Shown: positions 8,917-18,700 of the stretch, piece by piece
Layout of the letters: every line of letters begins with the position of its first letter
How positions within the stretch are numbered: position 1 is the first letter of the stretch
Assembly: GCF_041227145.1 (NCBI RefSeq)
Contig: NZ_JBGFSP010000003.1
Coordinates: forward strand, 1,364,001 to 1,428,000
Direction of reading: 5' to 3'
Length of the DNA stretch: 64,000 nt
Source: Bacteroides sp. AN502(2024)
Lineage (GTDB): Bacteria > Bacteroidota > Bacteroidia > Bacteroidales > Bacteroidaceae
Notes under the pieces: generated by a model
The model's input: only the letters and a program-made list of their open reading frames with translations
The model's database searches: none
Told to the model about the DNA's origin: nothing
Made by a program: the position numbers and the translations under genes

Positions 8917-10938
8917 ATGAATATTATAAAAACAGTATGTACGGCAGCGGCTTTTTCATTGGTCGGCATGTTGGCCTCTTGTTCTGATTATTTGGATGTT
9001 TCTAAGGAACTTGCCAGAAATCTGGATAAGGAAGAGGTGTTCTCAAAAGCTAAATATATCAAACAGTGGTATGCAGAAATTTACCAAACCTGTCCCAATT
9101 ATTCGGAAACAGGATATGATGTTCAGAATAGCAACGGTACCGTTAATGCGCAAGCTATCTATTCCGGAGAATTGGTTTGTGCGCATCCCAACGTATTGAA
9201 ATTCGGGCAAAATACGTATACTCCCAATTCGACAACTCATAATCGTTGGTGGAATTGTTACAAGCAGATTCGTCAGGCAATGATATTCTTAGAGATGGCT
9301 CCGGAGAGTATTGGTGATCCGATAGATGTTGAAGGATATATTTCAGCAGAAGAAATGCGCCGTTACAAAGCAGATGTTACTTACCTGCTCGCATATAACT
9401 ATTTCTTGTTATTTGAGCTTTATGGTCCTACACCTATTATCACAGAGGTTGCCGACCCGTCTAATGAAAATGTTGATTATGAACGTGCTTCTGTTGATGA
9501 GATGGTAGGGCATATCGACCAGTTGCTGGCGTCTGTAATAGACGGTGAATATAGAGATGATCTGCCTGAAACCCTAAAGACAGGTACGGCTGAAGATTTT
9601 ACTCATGACAACAGCGCATATAATCTTCAGGAGATCCTGCGTCCTACAAAAGCTGCCGCTTTGGCGTTGCGTGCCCGTTTATGGGTATATGCCGCTTCCC
9701 CGTTATTCAATGGTGGCTATAAAGAAGCATTGAGCTTAACAAACAAGGATGGAAAGCGGCTTTTCCCTGATAAGGATGATGAAAAATGGAAAACAGCGAA
9801 AAGACATCTGGAAGCTCTGTTGAGTTTTGCCGATGCACATGGCATGCATTTGTATTACTCTGAGGATAAAGATCCTAATACGTCCATCTATGAACTGTTC
9901 CAATACTATAACGATGAGATTCTTTGGGCAAACGGAAACAATGACTATAACAATGCTCTTGGCGGATACAAGATGGAAGACCGTACGACTCCCGGTGATA
10001 TTCCCGGCGGAATGGGAAACGTCGGTTTCTATCAGAATATCATCGATTTGTTCTTCACGGATAAAGGATTGGATATCAGTGAAGACCCGGATTATAACGA
10101 GAATGGATTTAAAGACTGGGTAAATGTTTGCAATGAGAAGGGACATAAAGACAAGCACATTTTTAACATGTATGTAAATCGGGAACCTCGTTTTTATGCC
10201 GATGTCACGTATGAAGGCAAAAGTTGGCACATACAGAGAAGTGGATACCCGGATTGGGGAGCATACTTCAGTAAAGGTGGAGCAGGATATAAAGACCAGA
10301 CAATGCATGCAAGAGCCGGTTATTTGCTGTATAAGTTCAACAATCGTACACTTATGAAAGAGGGCTCAAAGCCGACCACTTGGGGACGTCCTTGGATTTA
10401 TTTCCGGTTGGCAGACTTCTATTTATATTATGCGGAAGTATGTAATGAAATTAACGAGAATGATCCGAATATTATCAAATATCTGGATTTGGTGCGTGAG
10501 CGTGCAGGTATTCCCGGTTATAGAACGCTGGCAGCAGAGGGGAAAAAGAATATTATTGGAAACCAAGATTTGCAGCGCGAAGCTATCTATCGTGAACGCA
10601 TTATTGAGATGCTGGGAGAAGGAAACTATTACTTCGATATGCACAGATGGATGCGTGCAGGATGGTCACAGGATGAAACGACCGGTGAATGGATTAAAGA
10701 TTGTGAAGACAAGCTGTTGATACGTTATGGTATGGATATCAGTAAGCCGGCTGTAAAAAAATTCAATAGTGCTAAAAATACAGCTAGCGAGTTTAGTGAT
10801 GCGATCGGTACCGGTTCATATTACAATCGGATTGTTGTCGACAGATATCCGTGGTCAAAGGCTATGTTGTTGTATCCTATACCTTACAATGAAATGCAGA
10901 AGAGTGAGTTGACGGTTCAAAATCCGTTATGGAATTAA
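8917..10938 (+). CDS. SusD/RagB-type glycan-binding surface lipoprotein
   Basis: The 673-residue protein has a lipoprotein signal with lipobox LASC, so it is anchored at Cys22. TPR-rich SusD segments follow, such as RYKADVTYLLAYNYFLLFEL, AAALALRARLWVYAASPLF and FRLADFYLYYAEVCNE, and it ends in the family pattern LLYPIPYNEMQKSELTVQNP. It forms the lid of the SusC transporter and captures the polysaccharide at the cell surface. It is paired with susC and followed by a strong terminator, so susC-susD end one transcript segment. It is longer than the usual 500-600 residues but typical of mucin-type loci. Confidence 0.95.
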   Translation: MNIIKTVCTAAAFSLVGMLASCSDYLDVSKELARNLDKEEVFSKAKYIKQWYAEIYQTCPNYSETGYDVQNSNGTVNAQAIYSGELVCAHPNVLKFGQNTYTPNSTTHNRWWNCYKQIRQAMIFLEMAPESIGDPIDVEGYISAEEMRRYKADVTYLLAYNYFLLFELYGPTPIITEVADPSNENVDYERASVDEMVGHIDQLLASVIDGEYRDDLPETLKTGTAEDFTHDNSAYNLQEILRPTKAAALALRARLWVYAASPLFNGGYKEALSLTNKDGKRLFPDKDDEKWKTAKRHLEALLSFADAHGMHLYYSEDKDPNTSIYELFQYYNDEILWANGNNDYNNALGGYKMEDRTTPGDIPGGMGNVGFYQNIIDLFFTDKGLDISEDPDYNENGFKDWVNVCNEKGHKDKHIFNMYVNREPRFYADVTYEGKSWHIQRSGYPDWGAYFSKGGAGYKDQTMHARAGYLLYKFNNRTLMKEGSKPTTWGRPWIYFRLADFYLYYAEVCNEINENDPNIIKYLDLVRERAGIPGYRTLAAEGKKNIIGNQDLQREAIYRERIIEMLGEGNYYFDMHRWMRAGWSQDETTGEWIKDCEDKLLIRYGMDISKPAVKKFNSAKNTASEFSDAIGTGSYYNRIVVDRYPWSKAMLLYPIPYNEMQKSELTVQNPLWN

Positions 10939-10958
10939 TCGTTTGATAACCGGACAGA

Positions 10959-11007
10959 CAAAGGTGAAGACAGACTTCCCTGGTATCGGCTTCACCTTTG
11001 TTTTATT
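10959..11007 (+). terminator. Rho-independent terminator after susD
   Basis: A perfect 11-base stem (CAAAGGTGAAG at 10959-10969, CTTCACCTTTG at 10990-11000) with a 20-base loop is followed by TTTTATT. It lies just after the susD stop and separates, or attenuates, expression of the downstream protease gene. Confidence 0.85.
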
Positions 11008-11082
11008 CACTTATCTAAGATTGTATTACTGTAAACATACTCTGATAATAAAAAAGTCGATGTTAAATAACTGAATAAGGTC

Positions 11083-13491
11083 ATGCAAAACACAGAAATA
11101 CATATCATAAAAGACCGATGGCACAAGCTGCAGGTAGTTCTTTTATCTCTACTGTGCCTCTACCCAATCTACGCGTGTAGTGATGATGGTGCAGATCCTG
11201 CTATTCCGGATGACTGGATTACCATATCTGCCGAATCTGTAAGTTTTCCTTATGAAGGAGGTAGTGAAAGCCGGGAATTTGTACTGGGGCAAGGAGTCGA
11301 TGTGAATCAAATAGCAGTTAAATTAACTAATAAGAGAGATGATTGGTTATCTGCTAGTATTGAGAATGGAAGAATGACAATTGTATGCGAACGTTCTTTT
11401 ACAGAGCGAGTAAGAACCTCTGTATTGACTTTGGTATACGATGATAGTCATACGTGCAACATCTCAATTTCGCAAGAAGCAGCTCCCAATTCGGCAGACA
11501 AATTAATAAAAGTGATTGGAGGTGAGGCTACTTCTGAAGAAGTGCAAAGTAAAGATGGAGATGGAAACCCATTGACTTTGAAGATGTCTTATGACGGCAA
11601 TAAGAAAACTTATTTTAATTCTAAGTTCGGGGCCGTTTCATATCCGTTTGTTATCAAATATGAACTGGAGAAGGGGCACACACTGAATAGTATAGTCTAT
11701 ACTCCTCGCACCGACTCAGGGAATAAATGGGGATCGTTCGACCAATTTAGGGTGGAAGCATCTACATCTGAGAAACCGGATGAATTTATTAAAATAGGCG
11801 ACTATGCAAGAGGAAACGGAGTGCATACTCCATTTACTATAAAATTGTCGAAACCGGTAAAGAATGTCCGATTTATCCGTTTTATCATCAGTAAAGCTTA
11901 TGAGAACAGGGTTAGTTGCGCTGAAATAGAGTTTTACGAAGCCAGTGATAATAAATTTGATCCAGCCACTATTTTTGCCGATAATATCGGTATGAAACTG
12001 AAAGAAGGGGTCACTGAAAAACAGATAAAGCAAATTCCTAATCAATATTTGAAAGAGCTGGGACTAGCTTTGTTGAATGGCAGCTACGAGTCTTCTTATC
12101 GGTTGGCGGATTATCGCCCTTATCAACATCCTGAGATAATGGCTAAGATTAATAAAACTTCGAAATATAGTTTGAGAGACAATCCGACAGGTATTTATGC
12201 GAAAGCCAATGAGACGTTGCCGATATTTGTGGGCGATGTTTATGAAGGCGGCAAGATTTCCATGCTGATTCAGGACGTGACCGGTGGGTATAATAACTCA
12301 AAAACCTACGACTTATCAGAAGGATACAATGAAATAACAGTAGAGGTAGGTGGCTTGATTTATATCTTGAATCATGCAAATGATGACATTCCGCTTCAAC
12401 TGGAGAATGCCGACAGTAACCAAAAGAAGGCTATTGAAGCCAAAACGGTGAAAGTGCATTTTGCGATGGGAAAAGTGAATGGTTATTTCGATATCCGGAA
12501 GAATAAGGAAAGCGATTGGGCTTCTATTCGTGACAATGCCAAGTATCAGGATATTGATGTATTGGGAAAATATTCACATCTGACTTGGAGTGTTTCTGAT
12601 TTCAAAAAATACGGAACAGAGATAACGAAGACCATTGAAAATCTGGATCGTCTGGTATATCTGGAAGAAGAATTCATGGGACTTGTCAAATACAAAAAGA
12701 TGTTCAACAACCGAATGCATTTTTGTATAGACTATAAAACAAGTAGTCCGAATGCTTCAGATTATCGCACGGTGTATAATGACGGTAATTACTATGCAGA
12801 ACCGTTCTGTGATCCTTCCAAATTCCCAACTCGTTGCTGGGGACCTGCACACGAGGTCGGACATTGTAATCAGACGCGTCCGGGTATCAAATGGTCGGGA
12901 ATGACAGAGGTGACCAATAATATTATGTCGCTTTTTATACAAACATCATTTGGCAGTCCTTGTAAGTTACAGGTGGACGGATGTACGTTGAAGGATGAGA
13001 AGAATCAGGTATTGGGGACATACGACAATATCTATCAAGGAGCTACGGCATTGATAGTGGATGGGAAACGTCCTCATTGTCTTCCCGGTATTTCGAATAT
13101 CACTCGTGAAACGCAATTGGTGCCGTTCTGGCAACTCAAGCTGTACATGATAGATGCGTTAGGGAAAAAAGACTTTTATCATGATTTATACGAGTATTTC
13201 CGTACGCATGAAAGTCCGAGTGACAGAGGTGTAAACCAGGGCATGAATCAATTGGATTTTGTACGTCAGGTATGTGCTCTATCCGGTATAAACATGCTTG
13301 ATTTCTTTGAAAAATGGGGCTTCTTGTATCCGGTCAAAACAACTTTGAATGACTATGGAAATAAGCCCTTTGAGATTACGAAGGAACAAATTGAAGAATT
13401 AAAGGAGGAAATTAACGGAAAGGACTATTTAATGCCTCGCCCGGATGTTCACAAGATTACAGAAAGCAATTGGGGCAATTATAAATGGTAA
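11083..13491 (+). CDS. M60-like (enhancin/mucinase) metalloprotease with BACON and F5/8C domains
   Basis: The 802-residue protein is a probable surface lipoprotein (Cys near residue 32, YACSDDG). A BACON-type Ig domain (about 40-130) and an F5/8 type C (CBM32-like) domain (about 140-285) precede the peptidase M60 domain (about 330-770). The zinc motif HEVGH is at residues 590-594 and the downstream Glu609 in MTEVTNN completes the gluzincin site. BACON-CBM32-M60 proteins of Bacteroides such as BT4244 are O-glycopeptidases that cut mucin-type glycoproteins. Its place behind susCD, GH29 and GH2 supports a mucin O-glycoprotein substrate. The catalytic residues look complete. Confidence 0.9.
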   Translation: MQNTEIHIIKDRWHKLQVVLLSLLCLYPIYACSDDGADPAIPDDWITISAESVSFPYEGGSESREFVLGQGVDVNQIAVKLTNKRDDWLSASIENGRMTIVCERSFTERVRTSVLTLVYDDSHTCNISISQEAAPNSADKLIKVIGGEATSEEVQSKDGDGNPLTLKMSYDGNKKTYFNSKFGAVSYPFVIKYELEKGHTLNSIVYTPRTDSGNKWGSFDQFRVEASTSEKPDEFIKIGDYARGNGVHTPFTIKLSKPVKNVRFIRFIISKAYENRVSCAEIEFYEASDNKFDPATIFADNIGMKLKEGVTEKQIKQIPNQYLKELGLALLNGSYESSYRLADYRPYQHPEIMAKINKTSKYSLRDNPTGIYAKANETLPIFVGDVYEGGKISMLIQDVTGGYNNSKTYDLSEGYNEITVEVGGLIYILNHANDDIPLQLENADSNQKKAIEAKTVKVHFAMGKVNGYFDIRKNKESDWASIRDNAKYQDIDVLGKYSHLTWSVSDFKKYGTEITKTIENLDRLVYLEEEFMGLVKYKKMFNNRMHFCIDYKTSSPNASDYRTVYNDGNYYAEPFCDPSKFPTRCWGPAHEVGHCNQTRPGIKWSGMTEVTNNIMSLFIQTSFGSPCKLQVDGCTLKDEKNQVLGTYDNIYQGATALIVDGKRPHCLPGISNITRETQLVPFWQLKLYMIDALGKKDFYHDLYEYFRTHESPSDRGVNQGMNQLDFVRQVCALSGINMLDFFEKWGFLYPVKTTLNDYGNKPFEITKEQIEELKEEINGKDYLMPRPDVHKITESNWGNYKW

Positions 13492-13531
13492 AATTACAAC
13501 ATGAATAATAATCTATAAAAAATTTAAGAAG

Positions 13532-14656
13532 ATGAAGAACTTAATGCATATATTGACAGTGACTCTATCGTTACTTTTTACAGGGTCTCTATTTGTTGCC
13601 TGTGATGATGACGAAAAAACAGTGGTCGTACCGGATAATTGGGTGACTGTAAAGACTGATCCGATGAGTATCTCATACGAAGGAGGAACTTTGTCATTGG
13701 ACTATGAATTGGCCAATGGACTTGATGAGCGTGTAGTATACGTCATTAGCAGTGAAAATTGGTGCTCCGGTTATATTGAAGATGGCAAGATGCAAATCGA
13801 TGTAGAACCATCGGAAGATATTGACGGGCGTGCTGCAAAGGTGTTTCTGACTTATGATGCAGGCCATCAGGTAGAATTGGTGGTAAACCAGGAGAAGGCT
13901 CCGGTGATACTGGTTACCAGTATTGATAAAAGTGCTGTACCGGAAGGCATAAATCTGGAGGAAACGCTGGACTTGAATACGGTGGTAAAGGTATTGCCGG
14001 CTAATGCAAGCTATCAGGACTTGAGATTTACTCTTGCTGAAGGCAGTGAGCAATACGTCAGTCTGTCAGCAGCGGGAGTGGTTACAGGGCGTTCTGTGGG
14101 TACGGCACAAATCAATGTAAGCACAACCGATGAGAGCGGTGTGAAAGATGTGATAACATTGAAGGTTAAAGGGGATATCATTTTGAACCGCACTGATTGG
14201 ACTGTGTCTACTTTTGCAAAATACGCTAATGGGCAGAATTATGTGACAGACAATAATACAGGAAAGCCGGAACATATATTGGATGGTAAGCAAAATACTT
14301 ATTTATCACTGATTAAACCCGGTAAATCAATGAGCGGTTATGTGGGTACGACAGATCCGAATTTTACTGTTGATATGCAGAAAGAACAAACTTTCAATTA
14401 TTTCTATTGGCAGCATAGAAAACAGAATGATGGCTTTTTGCAGGTGTTATCTGTAGACATTTATGGAAGTCATGACAATCAAACCTTTGAAAAGATAAAT
14501 AATGCAGTGGTTAGTATTATCCCGAATTTATATGATATTCAATATTTTGATATACCGGAATCAACCTACCGATATGTGAAAGTACAGTATCGATCATACA
14601 GTTCAGGAGGATCATCTGCACAGGTTGCTGAATTTGGTCTTGGACGTAAACTCTAA
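13532..14656 (+). CDS. BACON / Big2-like / F5-8C surface lipoprotein (SusE-like position)
   Basis: The 374-residue lipoprotein has lipobox FVAC followed by an acidic DDDE surface-export-like tail. A BACON-like domain (about 40-128) shares its opening, PDNWVTVKTDPMSISYEGG, with the neighbouring protease. A Big2-like Ig domain (about 130-215, TGRSVGTAQINVSTTDESG) and a C-terminal discoidin domain (about 225-370) follow. It has no visible catalytic motif, so carbohydrate or glycoprotein binding at the surface is the likely role. It lies 40 bases after the M60 gene and is followed by a terminator, so the two probably form one transcript. Confidence 0.82.
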   Translation: MKNLMHILTVTLSLLFTGSLFVACDDDEKTVVVPDNWVTVKTDPMSISYEGGTLSLDYELANGLDERVVYVISSENWCSGYIEDGKMQIDVEPSEDIDGRAAKVFLTYDAGHQVELVVNQEKAPVILVTSIDKSAVPEGINLEETLDLNTVVKVLPANASYQDLRFTLAEGSEQYVSLSAAGVVTGRSVGTAQINVSTTDESGVKDVITLKVKGDIILNRTDWTVSTFAKYANGQNYVTDNNTGKPEHILDGKQNTYLSLIKPGKSMSGYVGTTDPNFTVDMQKEQTFNYFYWQHRKQNDGFLQVLSVDIYGSHDNQTFEKINNAVVSIIPNLYDIQYFDIPESTYRYVKVQYRSYSSGGSSAQVAEFGLGRKL

Positions 14657-14687
14657 TCCGACAGTTTAGAAATAGGTTCTTATACAT

Positions 14688-14751
14688 GGAGGGCATTTTA
14701 TAAAGTAGTTGCTTGACAAGCCTCATACTTTGAAGATGTCCTCCTTTTTTT
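14688..14751 (+). terminator. Terminator closing the M60 / F5-8C transcript
   Basis: The outer arms GGAGGGCA (14688-14695) and TGTCCTCC (14737-14744, one G-U pair) enclose inner arms AAAGTA / TACTTT. A run of seven T follows. It ends the rightward operon. Confidence 0.7.
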
Positions 14752-14760
14752 ATTTGTGAT

Positions 14761-15683
14761 ATGCATAAAAGAAAACAACTCCGCATTCTCCTATCCTTAG
14801 CATTTATCATTTGCCAATACTTCACACTATCAGCTCAAACCAACTACTTTGTATCTCCCACAGGAAAAGATTCCGGAGATGGCAGTATACGTTCGCCCTT
14901 CAAGAGCATCACGAAAGCACTGGAAAAAGCACGTAGCAATAAGAAAGGGACAATAACGATCTATCTGAGAGAAGGTAAATATATCCTGACTCATCCTTTG
15001 ATCTTCACCCCGGAAGACGGCGGAGTCCAAAAACAACTCATCCTCCGCTCTTACCCCGATGAAAAAGTAATCCTCAGTAGCGGCATCCGGCTAAAATTAA
15101 ACTGGCAACCTCATGCAAACGGTATTATGAAAGCCACTCTGCCTCCCCCCTTAGTCATGGACATGCTGCTGGTGAATGGTAATATTCGCCCCATGGCACG
15201 TTTTCCGAATTTCGATTCTACTGCCATTCGTCTCAACGGCACTTCGGCAGATGCTACTTCCCCGCAACGAATCAAAAAATGGAAAAATCCTGCCGGAGGC
15301 TATCTACATGCAATGCATTCGCACGACTGGGGCGATTTTCATTTTCGAATCACCGGAACGGACAAGCAATCCGGCAAGCTGCAACTGGAAGGAGGCTGGC
15401 AGAACAATCGCCTGTACGAAACATCTCCTTTCAGGACATCGAATTCACGCAGACCGTCCGCACCTTTATGGAACCTTATGAACCCCTGCTGCGTTCGGAC
15501 TGGAGAATATACCGGGGAGGCACCATCATCTTTGATGGAAAAGAAATCAATAATCTGGATGACTTAAAAGAAGCTGTCCGGCAAACAGATTTAAATAAAC
15601 CATTGGAGATTGTTGTCTTCAGAGAGCAAAAAAGCCAATCATTGATTATTCCCCGAAATACCATCAAAAAGAGAATACAATAG
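14761..15683 (+). pseudogene. Right-handed beta-helix protein with C-terminal PDZ-like end, internally deleted
   Basis: The N-terminus is intact: signal peptide, then NYFVSPTGKDSGDG and GTITIYLREGKYILTHP, the start of a pectate-lyase-like beta-helix enzyme. Near 15408-15412 the frame jumps from GGWQNNR straight to a later beta-helix segment (VRNISFQDIEFTQTVRTFME) in another frame. A second junction near 15535-15540 joins RGGTIIFDG to a PDZ-like tail (KEINNLDDLKEAVRQ) ending at TAG 15681-15683. At least two internal deletions are therefore inferred, leaving about a third of a normal gene. It cannot make a full enzyme. It converges with the HTCS gene. Confidence 0.8.
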
Positions 15684-15708
15684 TTATATGTATAACAACC
15701 AGCATGAA

Positions 15709-18700
15709 CTACTCGCCTTTTTTACTCCTTACCGCTTGTGGAGCAATACCAAAGAACGCCTTGAAGGATTTACTGAAGTAACGAGGCGAAGAAAATCCTA
15801 ACCGTATGGAAATTTCCGAAATATTCAACTCCGGATGATTATTCAGTAAAAACATCGCTTCATCTAATTTGACCTTGAGAATAAACTCATTCGGTGTCAA
15901 TCCTGTCACCTGTTTAAATTGCATATAGAGTTTGCTGCGCCCCATACAGAGTGCAGAAGCAAGCGCCGTCACATCAAAATCCTGATTCTCAAAATTCTCT
16001 TTGATAATACTGACACATTTTGCCAACAACTCCTTATCACGTTCATTAACAACCTCCGGCACAGGAGACTCTGTTACGGTTTTACCTGTATAATGAGCCA
16101 TCAGGCGCTTCTTGTTCCTTATGAGATTATTACAACGGGCCAATAATACCTTCACATTAAACGGCTTCGTTACATAGTCATCTGCACCAAACATTAACCC
16201 TTCCACAATATACTCAACAGAGGTCAGAGCCGTTAATAGAATAACTGAAATATGAGAAAGTTCGACATTGGTTTTAATCTTATAACACAACTCTTTTCCT
16301 GATATCTCGGGCATCATCACATCGCTTATGATCAAATCCGGTTGTATCTGCCGCGCCATTTCCAACCCCTCACGTCCGTTATGTGCAATATAGACCTGAT
16401 ACATGGGCAGAAACACTTCCTGCAACATCGATAACAACTCTTCATTGTCATCCACCAAAAGAATGACAGGCTTATCCTCATCCTTCGCATCCTCTTGCGC
16501 AACCATCTTCTCCTCCTTTCCTTCTACCTCCACCATTTGCTCGAAAGGAAGCACGGGAGCCGCTTCGGAGACAATCACAGATTCCCGCCCTTCCGTAGCA
16601 GCGATCTCTTCATCACTAAAATGACGACTGCCTAAAGGAAGGGACAACGTGAACTTGGCACCTTTCCCGACAGCACTTTCCACCTCAATCTTTCCATGAT
16701 GCATATTCATTATTCCCTTAGCCAACGCCAATCCTATCCCCGTTCCTAACGTAAAAGAAGAGGACGAATTGTCTGTCTGATAAAATCTTTCAAAAATCTT
16801 CGAAATATGTTCTACCGGAATGCCGACACCCGTATCACACACCGATACAACTGCTTGAGAAGCAATCTTTCTGACCTCTACCGTTATACTCCCTTTATTG
16901 GGTGTGTATTTAAAAGCATTCGACAATAAATTAAAAATCACTTTCTGTAACTGGTTTGAATCAAACCAGACAGCGATTGTGTCCTCCACACTATCAAAAC
17001 GGTAAGTGATTTCTTTTTTCTGTGCATATTCGTAGAAGCACATATAAATCTGTCGGGTAAAAGCAACCAGATTCTGCTCTTCAACCTTCAGTTTCAGATA
17101 GCCTTGCTCCTGCTTACGGAAATCAAGCAACTCGCTAATCAGATTCCGCATGTGCCAGGCATTCTTATAGATGCGAAGAATACGATTATAAACAGTTGTA
17201 CTTAAATCCATCTGCATCAACACCTCAATCTGACCAAGGATAAGTGTCAACGGGGTGCGGAATTCATGAGATATATTAGTAAAGAAACGTAATTTTGCCT
17301 GATTCAGTTCTTCGATCCGCTCTTTTTCCTTCCTTTCAAACTCTAAAGAGGATTTCAAGGCAGCCTGACGGGTTTTAAAACGGGTAAATGCGACCATCAA
17401 CGCAAGTAAACATAAGAAATAGAAAAGATAGGCCCAAGAAGTCGCATAAAAAGGAGCGGAAACGTGTATATTCAAACAAATTTCCTCATTCGGGTCTTCC
17501 TTACCGACCAGCGGACGAGCTTTAAGCGTGTAATCACCGGGAGGTAAGTTCGTATAAGTGATTGTTGTGCCGGAAGTCTGAGTCCATACTTTATCAAAAC
17601 CCTCCAAACAATACTCAAATACACGATTACGATTATTATTGTAATTAAAGGAGGCAAATTCAACAGTTATATTGTTCTGTTTATAGTTCAGATAAATATC
17701 CGATGTTTTTGCCAATATATCAGTCAGAATACCGGACGGGTCATTCGGACAGATCTCGTCATTGAAAATAAACAGTTTATCGAAATTCAACAAATACCTG
17801 GAAGGTAGGGCATGTAAAGATTGTCTTTGAAACAAAGCCAAACCATTCGTGCCACTAATAAAAAGAGTTCCATTTTTGTCCAAATATAAAGCAGAGCCCT
17901 GGCTATAAGTCTGATCAAACAAATGATAAGTATTTTCTACTTCTCCTTTTTCGCTATTAAAAATAGAAAGTCCCTTTCCATGAAGGATAAACAAACGGCG
18001 CTCTTCAACAGATTCGCAAATATAATAACAATAATCACTTGGCAGACATTGATTAAAGGTACTGTAAGACTTAAAAGAGCGCTCTTTTTCCTGATATTCG
18101 AATACGCCCGATCCTATCGTGCAAAAGTAAATGTCACCCTTACTATCCTCAAAGATATGAACGACCTTAAATCTCCCTATCGCAGATGGATTATTGGCAT
18201 CCATCGCATACTCGGTTACTTTAGATGAAGGCAAATCTACGCAAATAACCCCTCCGGTAGCCAAAGCCAGCCACATACGTTGCCGACGATCAATCAGGAA
18301 TGTTTCAAAAGCGTATTCTTTGCTCACCAGCTTCCGAATGTGCATATCATCAGAGAGTGGTGAGAACTTCTCAGTCACCGGATCCATAAAAACAGGACCG
18401 CCTTGCGTCAACAGTGCAAGACCATCCTTATACTCTTGAATATCATTCACAATCTCATGCGGCAAAGACGTAGAATCACCCTTTATGTGATGGATGGTAT
18501 GTCCTTTATTTGATTTTGTATCCAATATAAACAGCCCGCCGAGGTGAGTACCGACATACAAGCGCCCGTTCTCTTTCCGATAAAATATCGATTTTAAATT
18601 ATTACTACCCACACTACTCATATCCCCCTCACGATGCTGATAACGAGCAAAAGCTCCGGTAGATGTATTATAATAGTTCAAGCCTCCTCCCTCCGTACAA

